NCBI RefSeq assembly: GCF_024105735.1
Contig: NZ_JAAAML010000003.1
Coordinates: 372,001 to 436,000 of the forward strand
Length of the DNA: 64,000 nucleotides
Direction of reading: 5' to 3'
Source: Parahoeflea alexandrii
GTDB lineage: Bacteria > Pseudomonadota > Alphaproteobacteria > Rhizobiales > Rhizobiaceae
A program made the translations under genes and the position numbers. Of this stretch, positions 54,926-64,000 are shown one piece after another; the stretch's first letter is position 1, and every line of letters starts with the position of its first letter. The notes beneath the pieces were generated by a model. It saw only the letters and a list, made by a program, of their open reading frames with translations. It was not told the origin of the DNA and ran no database searches.

Positions 54926-57298
54926 ATGAGTGCCAGCGCGCCTGGAGCGACATTTATTGTCTTGATGCTGCCGTTTCTGGCGGCTTTGATAACCCCGTGG
55001 CTGACACGACGTCTCGGCCACAATGCAGCCTGGCTTCTGGCCTTGGCGCCGGCGGCGATCTTCATTCATTTTCTTGGCTTTTCTGCGGAAGTTGCCGACG
55101 GCGGAATTGTCACGGGCGGGTTCCAGTGGGTTCCCTCCTACAATGTCAGCTTTTCCTGGCTGATCGACGGTCTGTCGCTCACCTTCGCGCTTCTGATCTC
55201 TGGCATCGGCGCGCTGATCATTCTCTATTCCGGCGGTTACCTGAAGGGCCACAAGCAGCTCGGCCGGTTCTTCTCGTTCATGCTGCTGTTCATGGGCGCC
55301 ATGCTCGGCGTGGTGATTTCCGACAGCTTCCTGATGCTGTTTGTCTATTGGGAACTGACCTCGATCACCTCGTTCCTGCTGATCGGTTTCGACCACACCC
55401 GCGAGGCATCGCGCCGCGCCGCCATCCAGGCGCTGGTGGTCACCGGCGGCGGCGGTCTGGCGCTGCTCGCGGGTCTCCTGGTGATCTGGAACATCACCGG
55501 CGTCAGCCAGGTCTCGCTGCTCCTGAACTACGGCGATGAAGTCCGGGCAAGCCCGTTCTACCTGCTGGCACTGTTTCTGGTATTGGGCGGGGCCTTTTCC
55601 AAATCGGCGCAGTTCCCGCTGCATTTCTGGCTGCCCAACGCCATGGAAGCGCCGACGCCGGTGTCGGCCTATCTGCACTCCGCCACCATGGTCAAGGCCG
55701 GCGTTTACCTGTTGATGCGGCTCAATCCGGTACTCGGCGAGACCGTCTGGTGGGAGACCATCCTGCCGGTGTTCGGCGGCGCCACGCTGATCGTCGGCAC
55801 GCTGCTGGCCATTCGCCAGACAGACCTGAAGCTGATGCTGGCCTACACCACGGTGTCCTCGCTCGGACTGCTGGTCATGCTGACCGGCTTCGGCTCCGAA
55901 TACGCGATTTCCGCCGCGGTGCTCTATCTGGTGGCGCATTCGCTGTTCAAGGGCGGGTTGTTCATGGTCGCCGGCCTCATCGACCATGAGGCCGGAACCC
56001 GCGACGTCACAAGGCTTGGCGGCCTGCGCAAGGCCATGCCGGTGACCTTCATTGCGGCCCTTGCCGGCGCGATCTCGATGGCCGGCCTGCCGCCGTTCCT
56101 CGGTTTCCTCGCCAAGGAGGAGATCTACTACGCGCTCTGGGCCACCGATCCGTGGTCGCTGGCTTTCGTCGCCGTCGCTGTTGTCGGCAACGGCCTGATG
56201 TTCGTTATCGGCTTTGCCGTCGCGCTCAAGCCATTCCTCGGCCCCGAGGTCAAGACCCCGAAACATGCCCATGAAGGTCCGGTGCTGCTCTGGCTCGGAC
56301 CGCTGACACTGGGCGTTGCCGCGCTCGTGGCGGCGCTGATCTCGCCGCTTACTCACCGCTTCATTTCTTCGCCGATGGCAAGCGCGATTTCGGGCGAGGC
56401 CGAAACCGTGACCATCTCGGTGATCCCGCACATGGGCCCGGCTCTGATCCTGTCGCTGGTCACCATCGCCTTCGGCATCGTCGCCTACCGCATGCTCGAC
56501 CGGTTGCGTGCCGGCATGGCGTCGCTGCTTCAGACCATCGGATGGGGGCCTGACCGCGGCTTTGACCAGTTTGTCTCCGGCATCGTTCGCCTCTCAGGCG
56601 CCGTCACCCGCATCGTCCAGCCCGGCCGGCTTGATTTCTACATGACCGCCACTTTCGTGATGATCGCGATCGCGCTGTTTGCACCGATGGCCTGGTATGG
56701 CGAATGGCCGTCGATGCCGGTCTGGCCCGCGGATGTCCAGTTCCACGAGCTTGCGGTGTTTGCCATCGCCTTCCTGGGTCTTGGGGCGGTCATTTATGCG
56801 CGGGACCGGTTGACGGCGATTGTCTCGCTGGGCGTGCAGGGCTTTGCCGTGGCGCTCTTGTTCATGCTGTTTGGCGCACCTGATCTTTCCTTCACCCAGT
56901 TCATGGTGGAAACGCTCGCCGTGGTGATCCTGGCGCTGGTGATGACGCGGCTCAAGCTGTCTGCGTCCGATCATCGTGCCACCCGCGACAAGTTGATCGA
57001 CATGAGCGTGTCCCTGGTTTGCGGCACCGGATTCGCACTCTATCTGCTTGCGGTCACCCAGCAGCCTTTCAATCCCTATATCAGCGATTTCTTCGCCGCC
57101 TACTCCAAGATCGTTGCCCACGGCACCAATGTGGTCAACGTCATCCTGGTGGACTTCCGCGGCACGGATACGCTGGGTGAGATTGCCGTGGTGATGGTCA
57201 CTGGTCTCGCAGTGCTGTCGCTGATCCGGGTCAGCGTCGGATATGCCGGCATCAAGATCGGTGACAATGATCCCGACCGGCGAGAGGAGACCCGATAA
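54926..57298 (+). CDS. mrpA: Mrp Na+/H+ antiporter subunit A
   Basis: 790 residues from ATG at 54926, after GGGGAA; TTG immediately before it is not needed. NuoL-like helices with the proton-channel Lys/Glu residues: [63 protein letters not shown]. The extra C-terminal half is MrpA-specific. Together the seven Mrp proteins exchange Na+ (or K+) for H+. First gene of the operon; TAATG overlap with mrpB. Confidence 0.94.
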   Translation: MSASAPGATFIVLMLPFLAALITPWLTRRLGHNAAWLLALAPAAIFIHFLGFSAEVADGGIVTGGFQWVPSYNVSFSWLIDGLSLTFALLISGIGALIILYSGGYLKGHKQLGRFFSFMLLFMGAMLGVVISDSFLMLFVYWELTSITSFLLIGFDHTREASRRAAIQALVVTGGGGLALLAGLLVIWNITGVSQVSLLLNYGDEVRASPFYLLALFLVLGGAFSKSAQFPLHFWLPNAMEAPTPVSAYLHSATMVKAGVYLLMRLNPVLGETVWWETILPVFGGATLIVGTLLAIRQTDLKLMLAYTTVSSLGLLVMLTGFGSEYAISAAVLYLVAHSLFKGGLFMVAGLIDHEAGTRDVTRLGGLRKAMPVTFIAALAGAISMAGLPPFLGFLAKEEIYYALWATDPWSLAFVAVAVVGNGLMFVIGFAVALKPFLGPEVKTPKHAHEGPVLLWLGPLTLGVAALVAALISPLTHRFISSPMASAISGEAETVTISVIPHMGPALILSLVTIAFGIVAYRMLDRLRAGMASLLQTIGWGPDRGFDQFVSGIVRLSGAVTRIVQPGRLDFYMTATFVMIAIALFAPMAWYGEWPSMPVWPADVQFHELAVFAIAFLGLGAVIYARDRLTAIVSLGVQGFAVALLFMLFGAPDLSFTQFMVETLAVVILALVMTRLKLSASDHRATRDKLIDMSVSLVCGTGFALYLLAVTQQPFNPYISDFFAAYSKIVAHGTNVVNVILVDFRGTDTLGEIAVVMVTGLAVLSLIRVSVGYAGIKIGDNDPDRREETR

Positions 57299-57717
57299 TG
57301 CGTACGGTGATTTTCCGCGCCATCGCGCCTTATCTGACAAGCCTGATGGTGCTGTTTTCCATCTTCGTGCTGCTGCGCGGCCACAATGAGCCGGGCGGCG
57401 GCTTTATCGGCGGGCTGATCGCGGCCTCGGCTCTGGCCATTTACGGCATTGCCTGCGGCGTGGAACCGGTTCGCCGCGCGATCTACTTCCATCCCATGGG
57501 CATTTCCGCATTCGGTCTGTTTGTCGGAACGCTTGCGGGTGTGCTTTCGGTGTTCGCGGGTGTGCCGTTCATGACCGGGCTTTGGGTCTACCCGACATTG
57601 TTCGGCGTGGAAATTGCACTCTCCAGCGTGCTGGTGTTCGACATCGGTGTCTATCTGGTCGTCGTCGGAGCCATCGGGTCGATTGCGCTGGCGCTTGAGG
57701 AAAGGGACCGGGACTGA
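57298..57717 (+). CDS. mrpB: Mrp antiporter subunit B
   Basis: 139 residues, four helices, [30 protein letters not shown] is the MrpB signature. Starts on the last base of mrpA and ends in TGATG overlap with mrpC. Confidence 0.94.
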   Translation: MRTVIFRAIAPYLTSLMVLFSIFVLLRGHNEPGGGFIGGLIAASALAIYGIACGVEPVRRAIYFHPMGISAFGLFVGTLAGVLSVFAGVPFMTGLWVYPTLFGVEIALSSVLVFDIGVYLVVVGAIGSIALALEERDRD

Positions 57718-58094
57718 TGGAACCTCTCTTTGCACTTCTGGTCGGCGCGCTGTTCACCGTGGCGATCTACCTGTTCATGTCCAAGCACATCATCCGTGTG
57801 CTGATGGGCGCTGCGATCCTGAGCAATGGCGTCAATCTGCTGATCTTCACCGCCGGCAGGATCACGCGCGAGGTCCCGCCGATCATCGGTGCGGATTCCG
57901 ACGTGTTGCAGGCCTCGGCCGCCAATCCGTTGCCGCAGGCTCTTGTTCTCACGGCCATCGTCATCGCGTTCTCCTTCTTCGCGTTTCTGCTGGTGCTGGG
58001 TTACCGCGCGTTTCAGAAACTGGACACCGACAACAGCGACGAGATGCGTGTGGCCGAGCCCGTCAATGAATCAGCCCCGCCGTTGGGCTATTGA
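57717..58094 (+). CDS. mrpC: Mrp antiporter subunit C
   Basis: 125 residues, NuoK-like with three helices: KHIIRVLMGAAILSNGVNLLIFTAG and PLPQALVLTAIVIAFSFFAFLLVL. Followed after 13 bases by mrpD. Confidence 0.94.
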   Translation: MEPLFALLVGALFTVAIYLFMSKHIIRVLMGAAILSNGVNLLIFTAGRITREVPPIIGADSDVLQASAANPLPQALVLTAIVIAFSFFAFLLVLGYRAFQKLDTDNSDEMRVAEPVNESAPPLGY

Positions 58095-58107
58095 GGAGAC
58101 AGCTGTA

Positions 58108-59679
58108 ATGGCGGGAAAATCTGTGGGCCTTGAAGACCTTTCGGTCGCCTTTGTGATGGAGCCTCTGGCCGCAGCCGACTGGCTGATCCCGGGACCGGTC
58201 GTGTTCTGCCTTCTGGTCGGATCGGTGCTGCTGATGCTGCGCAAGCGCACGGACCTGCAGCCGCTGATCGCGATTCCGGCACTGGTGGTGTTGTGTGCGA
58301 TGACACTTGGCTTGTTGGCCCATGTGGTCGTCAATGGCACCGTATCGATGACCATGGGACGCTGGCTGCCGCCCTTCGGCATCTCCTTTACGGTGGATGC
58401 GATGGGGGCGTTCTTCGCCGCGACATCATCGCTGGTAGCGCTTGCGGCGGGGATCTATGGTCGCGGCGATGTCGACCATTCGGGCCGGCGCTACGGTTTT
58501 TACCCCTTCCTGCTGCTGATCATGGCCGGGGTGCTTGGCGCCTTCATGACCGGCGATATCTTCAATCTCTATGTCTGGTTCGAGGTACTGCTGATCTCCT
58601 CCTTCGGGCTGCTGGTGCTGGGCAACGAGCGGGCGCAGCTCGATGGCGGCGTCAAGTACGCCTTTCTCAATCTCATCGCCACGACGCTGTTCCTGATTGC
58701 GACCGGCTATCTCTATGGCCTGTTCGGCACCCTCAACATGGCCGATATCGCGATCAAGGCGACCGAACTGCGTGGCACGGCGCCGCTGATGACGCTGGTG
58801 ACGCTGTTCCTGCTTGCCTTTGCCATGAAGGCTGCGGCGTTTCCGGTCAACTTCTGGCTCCCCGCCTCCTACCACACGCCCAAGCTGGTGGTTTCCGCCC
58901 TTTTTGCCGGATTGCTGACCAAGGTCGGCATCTATGCGCTGCTCAGAATCCTGGGCATGCTGTTTCCGGTGGAGCGTGAGGAACTGTCCTTCATCATCGC
59001 CATCGTCGCGGCGCTGACCATGGTGCTTGGCGTCATGGGCGCGCTGGCGCAAAACGACATTCGCCGCGCGATGGGCTTCCTGGTCATCTCCGGCATCGGC
59101 GTGATGATGGCTGGTCTTGCGCTTGGCAGCCCGGCAGGCCTGTCGGGCGCGATCTTCTACGCTGCCCACTCCATGGTGGTCATGACGGCGCTTTACTTCG
59201 CTATCGGCATTGCGGCACAGCTGGGTGGCAGCTTCATGCTCTCCTCCGCCGGGGGGCTTTATGCCCGCAGTGCCGTCCTCGCATTTCTGACCCTGATGCT
59301 GTTCCTTTCGGTTTCAGGTCTGCCCCCGTTCTCCGGTTTCTGGCCCAAGGTGGTGCTGGTCAAGGCTTCGCTGGACGTCGGCGCCTGGTGGCTGGCGGCA
59401 GCGATTCTTGTGACCGGGCTGCTGACGACCATTGCGGTCGGGCGGATCTGGGCGCTGGCCTACTGGCGGCCCGCCAACGCGGGTGCGCTGGAACAACACG
59501 CTGCCGCGCAATCCCTGCCGGCCGGGGCAATGGCGGCTCTTGCCGGTCTGGTGGTACTGTCCGTCGGTGCGGGCCTCTGGCCCGAGCCGGTGCTGGTGCT
59601 GGCCCAGGATGCGGCGCTCGGACTGATTGATCCATCGGCCTACGTGCTGTCGGTGTTCCCCGGGGAGGTGCCGCAATGA
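58108..59679 (+). CDS. mrpD: Mrp antiporter subunit D
   Basis: 523 residues from ATG at 58108, with GAGGAGAC upstream. NuoN/M-like: DIFNLYVWFEVLLISSFGLL, KAAAFPVNFWLPASYHTPKLVVSALFAGLLTKVGIYAL, SGLPPFSGFWPKVVLV. Overlaps mrpE by 4 bases (ATGA). Confidence 0.95.
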   Translation: MAGKSVGLEDLSVAFVMEPLAAADWLIPGPVVFCLLVGSVLLMLRKRTDLQPLIAIPALVVLCAMTLGLLAHVVVNGTVSMTMGRWLPPFGISFTVDAMGAFFAATSSLVALAAGIYGRGDVDHSGRRYGFYPFLLLIMAGVLGAFMTGDIFNLYVWFEVLLISSFGLLVLGNERAQLDGGVKYAFLNLIATTLFLIATGYLYGLFGTLNMADIAIKATELRGTAPLMTLVTLFLLAFAMKAAAFPVNFWLPASYHTPKLVVSALFAGLLTKVGIYALLRILGMLFPVEREELSFIIAIVAALTMVLGVMGALAQNDIRRAMGFLVISGIGVMMAGLALGSPAGLSGAIFYAAHSMVVMTALYFAIGIAAQLGGSFMLSSAGGLYARSAVLAFLTLMLFLSVSGLPPFSGFWPKVVLVKASLDVGAWWLAAAILVTGLLTTIAVGRIWALAYWRPANAGALEQHAAAQSLPAGAMAALAGLVVLSVGAGLWPEPVLVLAQDAALGLIDPSAYVLSVFPGEVPQ

Positions 59680-60149
59680 GCTTGCTTCTGGTCAATGTGC
59701 TGCTGGCGCTGGTGTGGACGGCGGTCAGCGGATCGTTCTCGTTCCTCAATTTCGCCTTCGGATTCGTGCTGGCGATCTTTGCGCTTTCGCTGATCCGCGA
59801 GCAGGTCGGCTCGGTGGGATATTTTTCCCGCGCCCGGCGGGTGCTGTCGCTGTTCTTGCTGTTCATCTACGAGCTCGTGCTGTCGGCATGGCGGGTGGCG
59901 ACGACGGTTCTGTCGCCGCGCATGGATATCAAGCCCGGCATCATCGCCTATCCGCTCAAGGTGGACCGCGACTTCGAGATCACCATTCTTGCCAACCTGA
60001 TCACGCTGACACCGGGCACGCTCTCGATTGATGTGTCTGACGACCGTCGTATCCTCTATGTCCACGCCATGGACGCATCCGACCCCGAGGCCACAAAGCG
60101 CGATATCGCCGAAGGCTTCGAGCGCAAGATCATGGAGGCGTTTCGCTGA
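59676..60149 (+). CDS. mrpE: Mrp antiporter subunit E
   Basis: 157 residues, two membrane helices then a cytoplasmic domain: [34 protein letters not shown]. Overlaps mrpF by one base. Confidence 0.94.
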   Translation: MSLLLVNVLLALVWTAVSGSFSFLNFAFGFVLAIFALSLIREQVGSVGYFSRARRVLSLFLLFIYELVLSAWRVATTVLSPRMDIKPGIIAYPLKVDRDFEITILANLITLTPGTLSIDVSDDRRILYVHAMDASDPEATKRDIAEGFERKIMEAFR

Positions 60150-60544
60150 TGAGTGCGGACATCATTCTCGATTACGCCGTGACACTGGCGCTCGCCACGC
60201 TCTGTCTGGCGTTTTTCGTCACCATCTACCGGATCATCAAGGGACCGACCCTGCCGGACCGGATCCTCGGTCTTGACATGCTGGTGGCGATCGCCATCGG
60301 CTTCATCGCGGTGATCGGCATCAAGACCGGCTTTACGCTTTATGTCGATGTTGCCATTGCGCTCGGCCTGGTCGGTTTTCTCGCCACCGTGGCATTCGCC
60401 CGCTTCGTGCTCTCGCGCGGCAAGACCGAGGACGACCTTTTGTCCGAAGCACGCGAGGCGGCAGCCGCAGCCCGCCGTGAGGCGAAGGCTGCGTCCAGGG
60501 CCGAGAACCGTGAGCGGCAACACAGCACAAGGTCTGGACAATGA
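60149..60544 (+). CDS. mrpF: Mrp antiporter subunit F
   Basis: 131 residues, three helices with [34 protein letters not shown] longer than usual basic/Glu-rich tail (about 40 residues) follows. Overlaps mrpG by 4 bases. Confidence 0.93.
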   Translation: MSADIILDYAVTLALATLCLAFFVTIYRIIKGPTLPDRILGLDMLVAIAIGFIAVIGIKTGFTLYVDVAIALGLVGFLATVAFARFVLSRGKTEDDLLSEAREAAAAARREAKAASRAENRERQHSTRSGQ

Positions 60545-60882
60545 ACGAGATCGTCACCCTTATATCGGCAGCGCTGCTGGTCATCGGCTCGCTGTTTGCC
60601 CTGGTTGCTTCGGTCGGCCTTGTGCGCCTGCCGGATCTCTACACACGCATGCATGCCGCCTCCAAGGCCGGCACCATGGGAGCGTGCCTGATGCTGATCG
60701 CGCTTGCGATCCACGCCGCCGATTTCGGAACCATGTCGCGGGCGCTCGCCGGCGTGGTGTTCTTCCTGCTCACCGCGCCGGTTTCGTCGCATCTTCTTGC
60801 CAAGGCCTCCTATGCTGTCGGCTACCGTCTCCATTCTTCTTCCGTCATGGATGATATGGCGCCGAAAGATCAGGCTAAATGA
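60541..60882 (+). CDS. mrpG: Mrp antiporter subunit G
   Basis: 113 residues, three helices: [36 protein letters not shown] and [18 protein letters not shown]. Last gene of the Mrp operon. No strong terminator seen between it and mucR. Confidence 0.94.
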   Translation: MNEIVTLISAALLVIGSLFALVASVGLVRLPDLYTRMHAASKAGTMGACLMLIALAIHAADFGTMSRALAGVVFFLLTAPVSSHLLAKASYAVGYRLHSSSVMDDMAPKDQAK

Positions 60883-61141
60883 TAAATCAATGTGGTTTAA
60901 TATTGATTGCAACCCATGACTTTAATTTATCGGCAAGCTCGCGCATTAATTACAGAATTTTATCAATTTGTGTAAAATTGTATTAATGCGGTTAGCGATA
61001 TACAAGAAATAGTACTTGTTTAAGGTATAAAACAATGTAAATCCAACGCAGCGGCATGTTCTGCGGAGTTTGCGTTGTTTGTAACCAATTTTAATCCGAT
61101 AGCCAGACAGCCTGCATGTTAGAGAAAGTTAGGACCAGTCT
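60883..61141 (+). promoter_or_regulatory. AT-rich mucR leader and promoter region
   Basis: 259 bases, much more AT-rich than flanking genes, as expected for MucR-bound promoters, which prefer AT-rich tracts. Contains inverted repeats ACAAG (61002-61006) / CTTGT (61015-61019) and CAACGCA (61044-61050) / TGCGTTG (61071-61077); within the second, CGCAG can instead pair with CTGCG (61061-61065), so two exclusive hairpins are possible. Likely autoregulatory. Confidence 0.6.
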
Positions 61142-61564
61142 ATGACAGAAACAAACAAGGACAGTGGCTCGGATCTGCTCATTGAGTTGACCGCAGAAAT
61201 TGTCGCAGCTTACGTGAGCAACAACTCGGTAGCTGCAAATGATCTTCCCAATGTCATTTCCCAGGTGCATGCGGCACTTGGCGGCGCCACCATGCCGACT
61301 GAGGAGATCGCCGAGAAGCCGAAGCCGGCAGTCTCGGTTCGCCGCTCGATTCAGAACGACTATCTGATTTGCCTGGAAGACGGGCAGAAGTTCAAGTCGC
61401 TCAAGCGCCACCTGATGACCCATTACGGCCTCACTCCGGAACAGTACCGGGAAAAATGGGATCTGCCTGCGGACTATCCGATGGTCGCGCCGTCCTATGC
61501 CGAGGCGCGGTCACGTCTGGCAAAGGAAATGGGCCTGGGCCAGAAGCGCAAGCGCGGCAAGTAA
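61142..61564 (+). CDS. mucR: MucR/Ros-family zinc-finger transcriptional regulator
   Basis: 140 residues. N-terminal oligomerisation part ([18 protein letters not shown]) and a C-terminal single Ros-type finger: C77-x2-D80-x9-H90-x3-H94 ([19 protein letters not shown]), then [40 protein letters not shown]. The second metal ligand is Asp instead of Cys; such Cys-Asp-His-His fingers are known in some rhizobial Ros homologues. MucR controls exopolysaccharide, motility and cell-cycle genes. Confidence 0.94.
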   Translation: MTETNKDSGSDLLIELTAEIVAAYVSNNSVAANDLPNVISQVHAALGGATMPTEEIAEKPKPAVSVRRSIQNDYLICLEDGQKFKSLKRHLMTHYGLTPEQYREKWDLPADYPMVAPSYAEARSRLAKEMGLGQKRKRGK

Positions 61565-61921
61565 GATCCGTCTGTCTGTCGCGCCGGTCCTGCCCGTCAA
61601 CCCGGGACCGTCAAGGCAGGAAGCCGGAACAGATGTCGCCAGGACGGCTTGTCCGTCGGGCGACCATGAAAAGACCGCAGCCCCAGGGGCTGCGGTTTTT
61701 TCGTTCTCGCTGGCATCGGCCAAATGCCGGCGGCATCGAACCCCGCAAGGGGCGGGCTGCCGGAAGGTAGAAAAGGTGTGAGGAAAAAATTCCTCCAAAT
61801 CCGGGTCTAAAGCAACAAAAACAACGTAGAATCAACGCTAGGGTGTGGTCGATGGGTGGCTGCACGTCCCCATGATCTGCATATCATGTAAGAAAATATT
61901 CCTATAATGGAGATTTTCGTC
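61565..61921 (+). other. Intergenic region after mucR with terminator hairpin
   Basis: 357 bases. A terminator-like hairpin ACCGCAGCC.../...GGCTGCGGT spans 61674-61696 and is followed by T6. Beyond it lies an AT-rich stretch (61790-61910) with the promoter of the next gene. No gene seen in between. Confidence 0.7.
61674..61701 (+). terminator. Rho-independent terminator after mucR
   Basis: Arms ACCGCAGCCCC (61674-61684) and GGGGCTGCGGT (61686-61696) are fully complementary, the innermost pairs opening to form the loop; followed by TTTTTT. 110 bases past the stop codon. Confidence 0.82.
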
Positions 61922-62512
61922 ATGACATTGAAGCGCCAGGACAAGGCACCCCGCAGATCAGCAACTCATATCACCGGGACCGTGCCGGAAGCAGGCTTGC
62001 CATTGGCGCAGGCGTTGAGCGATCCGTTGCCCGACGACGGGACCGTGCTTGCGCTTGCGGCCGTCGCCGGCGGTGCCCGAATTGCCGATCGAGCCGACGC
62101 GGCAGCGGAATCGGCGGATGCACCGCATCCGGGTGTCGACCCCCGGGGCCGGCAGGGCAGGGCTGCGTGCCGCTCCGCGATCCTCGACATACAGCGCTGC
62201 CGCGTCACCTGGCGGCTGGTTGCGCAACTCTTCGCCCAGGCCTGCGAGCGTGACCTGCCCGAAGGCGCCGCCCGCCGCAGGCCGAGGTGCCACATGCGCC
62301 AGATTGCCATGTATCTGAGCCACGTCGTGCTCTCCGTGCCTTACCAGACGATTGCCACCGCCTTCGGTCGCGACCGGACCACCGTCATGCACGCCTGCGC
62401 CGTGGTCGAGGACCGTCGCGATGACGCTGGCTACGACCGGTTCGTCGAGCAATGCGAGCGCTGCATCAAGGCCGTCTTCGCCCCGCTGGAGCATGATGAT
62501 GCAGAGCTCTGA
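61922..62512 (+). CDS. Orphan DnaA-domain-IV-like helix-turn-helix protein
   Basis: 196 residues from ATG at 61922, 9 bases after GGAG. Residues 124-185 look like the DnaA C-terminal DNA-binding domain: MRQIAMYLSHVVLSVPYQTIATAFGRDRTTVMHACAVVEDRR, compared with the DnaA GRDHTTV signature; the His is Arg here. No AAA+ ATPase or other DnaA domain is present. The first 120 residues are Ala/Arg-rich and not recognised. Such stand-alone proteins could bind DnaA boxes and affect replication or transcription. It overlaps the next gene by 14 bases. Confidence 0.78.
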   Translation: MTLKRQDKAPRRSATHITGTVPEAGLPLAQALSDPLPDDGTVLALAAVAGGARIADRADAAAESADAPHPGVDPRGRQGRAACRSAILDIQRCRVTWRLVAQLFAQACERDLPEGAARRRPRCHMRQIAMYLSHVVLSVPYQTIATAFGRDRTTVMHACAVVEDRRDDAGYDRFVEQCERCIKAVFAPLEHDDAEL

Positions 62513-63335
62513 TCTTATGCGGCTGCGCAACTCACTCGCAGGCTTGATCGGTTATCTTGCCCGTGGCCCGGCGCTCGTGGATCAAGCGGAGAACCCGCAG
62601 CGGGCAGCGAGCGCCTCGTCCGTCAAGCTGGAGCTGATCCGGGATGACGGCGCCAGGCGCAAGGTCGATCCGCGCCTGCTCAGGGCGGCACTCGGACACG
62701 GGTTGATCGCGGCCGCTTCGTCCCGGACTTCCTTGCCCGGGGAAGAGCAGGCCTACGCGGCAACCCCCGAAGGCCTTGCTGCACTCAGGCGCTGGCTTGC
62801 CGATCCGCAGACGGCATTTCAGGATCAGCACCGACGGCTCGCGACGGCCTCCGACCCGGAGCATGGGTCGATCACCATCAATGGCAATGAATCCCCGCTT
62901 GCGGCACTGGCACGGATCAAGGGCAGGGACGGCGGATTGTTTCTCGAACCATCGCAGGTCGAGGCAGGTGAGCGGCTCAGGGCCGATTTCACCCGCGGAC
63001 AGATGCAGCCGTCGCTTGGCCAGAGTTGGGAACCGGTGCGCTACGGGCGGCGATCGGGGGCAACCGATGGAGCTGCCGAGCTCGGCGAGGCGGCGCTGTC
63101 TGCGCGGTTGCGGGTGGAAGCGGCCATGGACGCGGTCGGGCCGGAACTCTCCGGCGTGCTGCTTGATGTCTGCTGTTTTCTCAAGGGCCTGGCCGTGGTC
63201 GAGCGGGAACGGCAATGGCCGGCACGATCAGCCAAGCTGATGCTGCGCACCGCCCTTGCGGCGCTGGCCCGTCATTATGCCGGCCCACGGCGCAGGTTCA
63301 GCCGGCCGCCCGTGCCGCCGCCGCATGCGCCTTGA
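62499..63335 (+). CDS. DUF6456 domain protein
   Basis: 278 residues from ATG at 62499, 7 bases after GGAG; two ATGs just upstream are nearer the site. A DUF6456-like C-terminal domain carries LARIKGRDGGLFLEPSQVEAGERLRADFTRGQMQPSL and ARLRVEAAMDAVGPELSGVLLDVCCFLKGLAVVERERQWP. N-terminal half resembles a winged helix (YAATPEGLAALRRWL). Function unknown; the coupling suggests it works with the DnaA-IV-like protein. Its 3' end overlaps that of sufE by 38 bases, convergently. Confidence 0.77.
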   Translation: MQSSDLMRLRNSLAGLIGYLARGPALVDQAENPQRAASASSVKLELIRDDGARRKVDPRLLRAALGHGLIAAASSRTSLPGEEQAYAATPEGLAALRRWLADPQTAFQDQHRRLATASDPEHGSITINGNESPLAALARIKGRDGGLFLEPSQVEAGERLRADFTRGQMQPSLGQSWEPVRYGRRSGATDGAAELGEAALSARLRVEAAMDAVGPELSGVLLDVCCFLKGLAVVERERQWPARSAKLMLRTALAALARHYAGPRRRFSRPPVPPPHAP

Positions 63336-63726
63336 TCCGCAGCACCATCGAGCGCAGCCCGTTGGCGCGTTGTGTCGAGAGATGTTCCCCGAGGCCCAGC
63401 TGTGTCATCAGCGCCCCTTCATCGAGCTCTTCGACTTCAGACGCCTTCTTGCCCGAGGTTGCGGCCAGAACGATGGCGACGAGCCCGCGCACGATATGGG
63501 CGTCCGAATCGCCCCGGTAGACCATCACCGGATCGCCGGGCTCACCCGGTTCGGTCTCGGCAACCAGCCAGACCTGGCTGGCGCAGCCCTTGACCTTGTT
63601 CTCGTCTGTCTGGTCCGACACAGGCATCTCCGGAAGCGCCTTGCCGATCTCGATGACATAGCGGTAGCGGTCTTCCCAGTCGTCAAGATACTCGAAATCG
63701 TCGATGATGGTCTGAAGCTTGGACAT
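63298..63726 (-). CDS. sufE: SufE-family sulphur acceptor
   Basis: 142 residues. SufE fold: IIDDFEYLDDWEDRYRYVIEIGKALPEMP, catalytic Cys48 in VKGCASQVWL, and HIVRGLVAIVLAATSGKKASEV. It accepts persulphide sulphur from the cysteine desulphurase SufS for iron-sulphur cluster assembly. Not linked to suf genes here. Confidence 0.93.
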   Translation of the reverse strand: MSKLQTIIDDFEYLDDWEDRYRYVIEIGKALPEMPVSDQTDENKVKGCASQVWLVAETEPGEPGDPVMVYRGDSDAHIVRGLVAIVLAATSGKKASEVEELDEGALMTQLGLGEHLSTQRANGLRSMVLRIKAHAAAARAAG

Positions 63727-63888
63727 TGGGTTTTTCCTGTGACTTGCCAGTCATATAGGCGGATTTGAGCGTTTATGCACCCCATCCCGCCGTGAAATCC
63801 TCGGGAACTGACACTCCTGGAAACGGGCGCCGGCGGATACCCGGCCGTTTCCAACCGCGCCCCGGTTGCGCGGGATCGGGCCGACGGG

Positions 63889-63999
63889 CTAGAGCTTCTG
63901 CCTGAGCAGATGAGGCGGATGAACCTTGAGATACGCGTTCCGGACAGTCGATGTCTTCACCACCCGCCGCTTCGGCGGAAACCAGCTTGCCGTTATTCT
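63889..63999 (-). CDS. Possible C-terminal fragment of a gene running off the right edge
   Basis: On the minus strand a frame open from the right end stops at TAG (63889-63891). Its 36 visible residues end with FPPKRRVVKTSTVRNAY and LKVHPPHLLRQKL. The basic tail looks like a real C-terminus, but no family can be named, and another frame is also open here. Confidence 0.3.
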   Translation of the reverse strand, partial: RITASWFPPKRRVVKTSTVRNAYLKVHPPHLLRQKL

Positions 64000-64000
64000 C

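Overview
The window looks like chromosomal DNA from an alphaproteobacterium of the order Hyphomicrobiales (Rhizobiales), probably Rhizobiaceae or a close marine relative such as Hoeflea. Evidence: dense GC-rich coding with short intergenic gaps, a circularly permuted two-piece tmRNA gene encoding the tag ANDNYAEARLAA, a MucR/Ros zinc-finger regulator, DUF4169/DUF2853/DUF6456 proteins, an HflK-HflC-DUF2065-DegP cluster and an alpha-type SspB. The genus is a guess. Gene order looks continuous: I see no insertion sequence, prophage, CRISPR array, integrase, rRNA or tRNA gene.

Layout. 1-6.7 kb: 3' end of an FAD-linked oxidase, a very large AsmA-like envelope protein (probably with a CTG start), a ribbon-helix-helix protein, DUF4169, the ClpXP adaptor SspB, tmRNA and DUF2853. 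6.8-14 kb: a BNR-repeat protein, the folate/thymidylate set thyA-(MazG-like)-folA, then the membrane quality-control set hflK-hflC-DUF2065-degP. 14-25 kb: radical SAM protein, GNAT, serB and miaA head to head with touching start codons, a diguanylate cyclase, a HerA-type ATPase, and ilvIH behind an attenuator with an Ile-Leu-Val-Val leader peptide. 25-34.5 kb: a tandem pair of LysE exporters with matching promoters leading into a cobalt-type nitrile hydratase operon; a truncated haemoglobin divergent from an NsrR-like regulator; a RecD-like helicase; an Old Yellow Enzyme divergent from an HxlR regulator; a TorF-type porin.

35-48 kb: spermidine-synthase-like methyltransferase, a soluble globin-coupled chemoreceptor, alkane monooxygenase translationally coupled to an HD hydrolase, a GAF-PAS-GGDEF protein, pdxJ, two lipoproteins, a second HxlR/oxidoreductase pair with a perfect palindromic operator, an L,D-transpeptidase, MarC, DUF2721 and the alternative lipid II flippase Amj. 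48-64 kb: TetR regulator, ilvC, a third diguanylate cyclase, an OpgC-like acyltransferase, DUF1272, an aminotransferase, the complete seven-gene Mrp cation/proton antiporter operon, mucR with a long AT-rich leader, an orphan DnaA-domain-IV-like protein with a DUF6456 partner, SufE, and the tail of one more gene.

Recurring themes are protein quality control (tmRNA/SspB, HflKC/DegP), branched-chain amino acid synthesis (ilvIH, ilvC), gas or redox sensing (NsrR/trHb, globin MCP, OYE/HxlR) and c-di-GMP synthesis (three GGDEF proteins, all with inhibitory sites, no EAL protein). I did not find a convincing wholly new system. The best candidates for new biology are the DnaA-domain-IV/DUF6456 pair, the ilv leader that may be leaderless, the tmRNA-sspB neighbourhood and the alkB-HD coupling.
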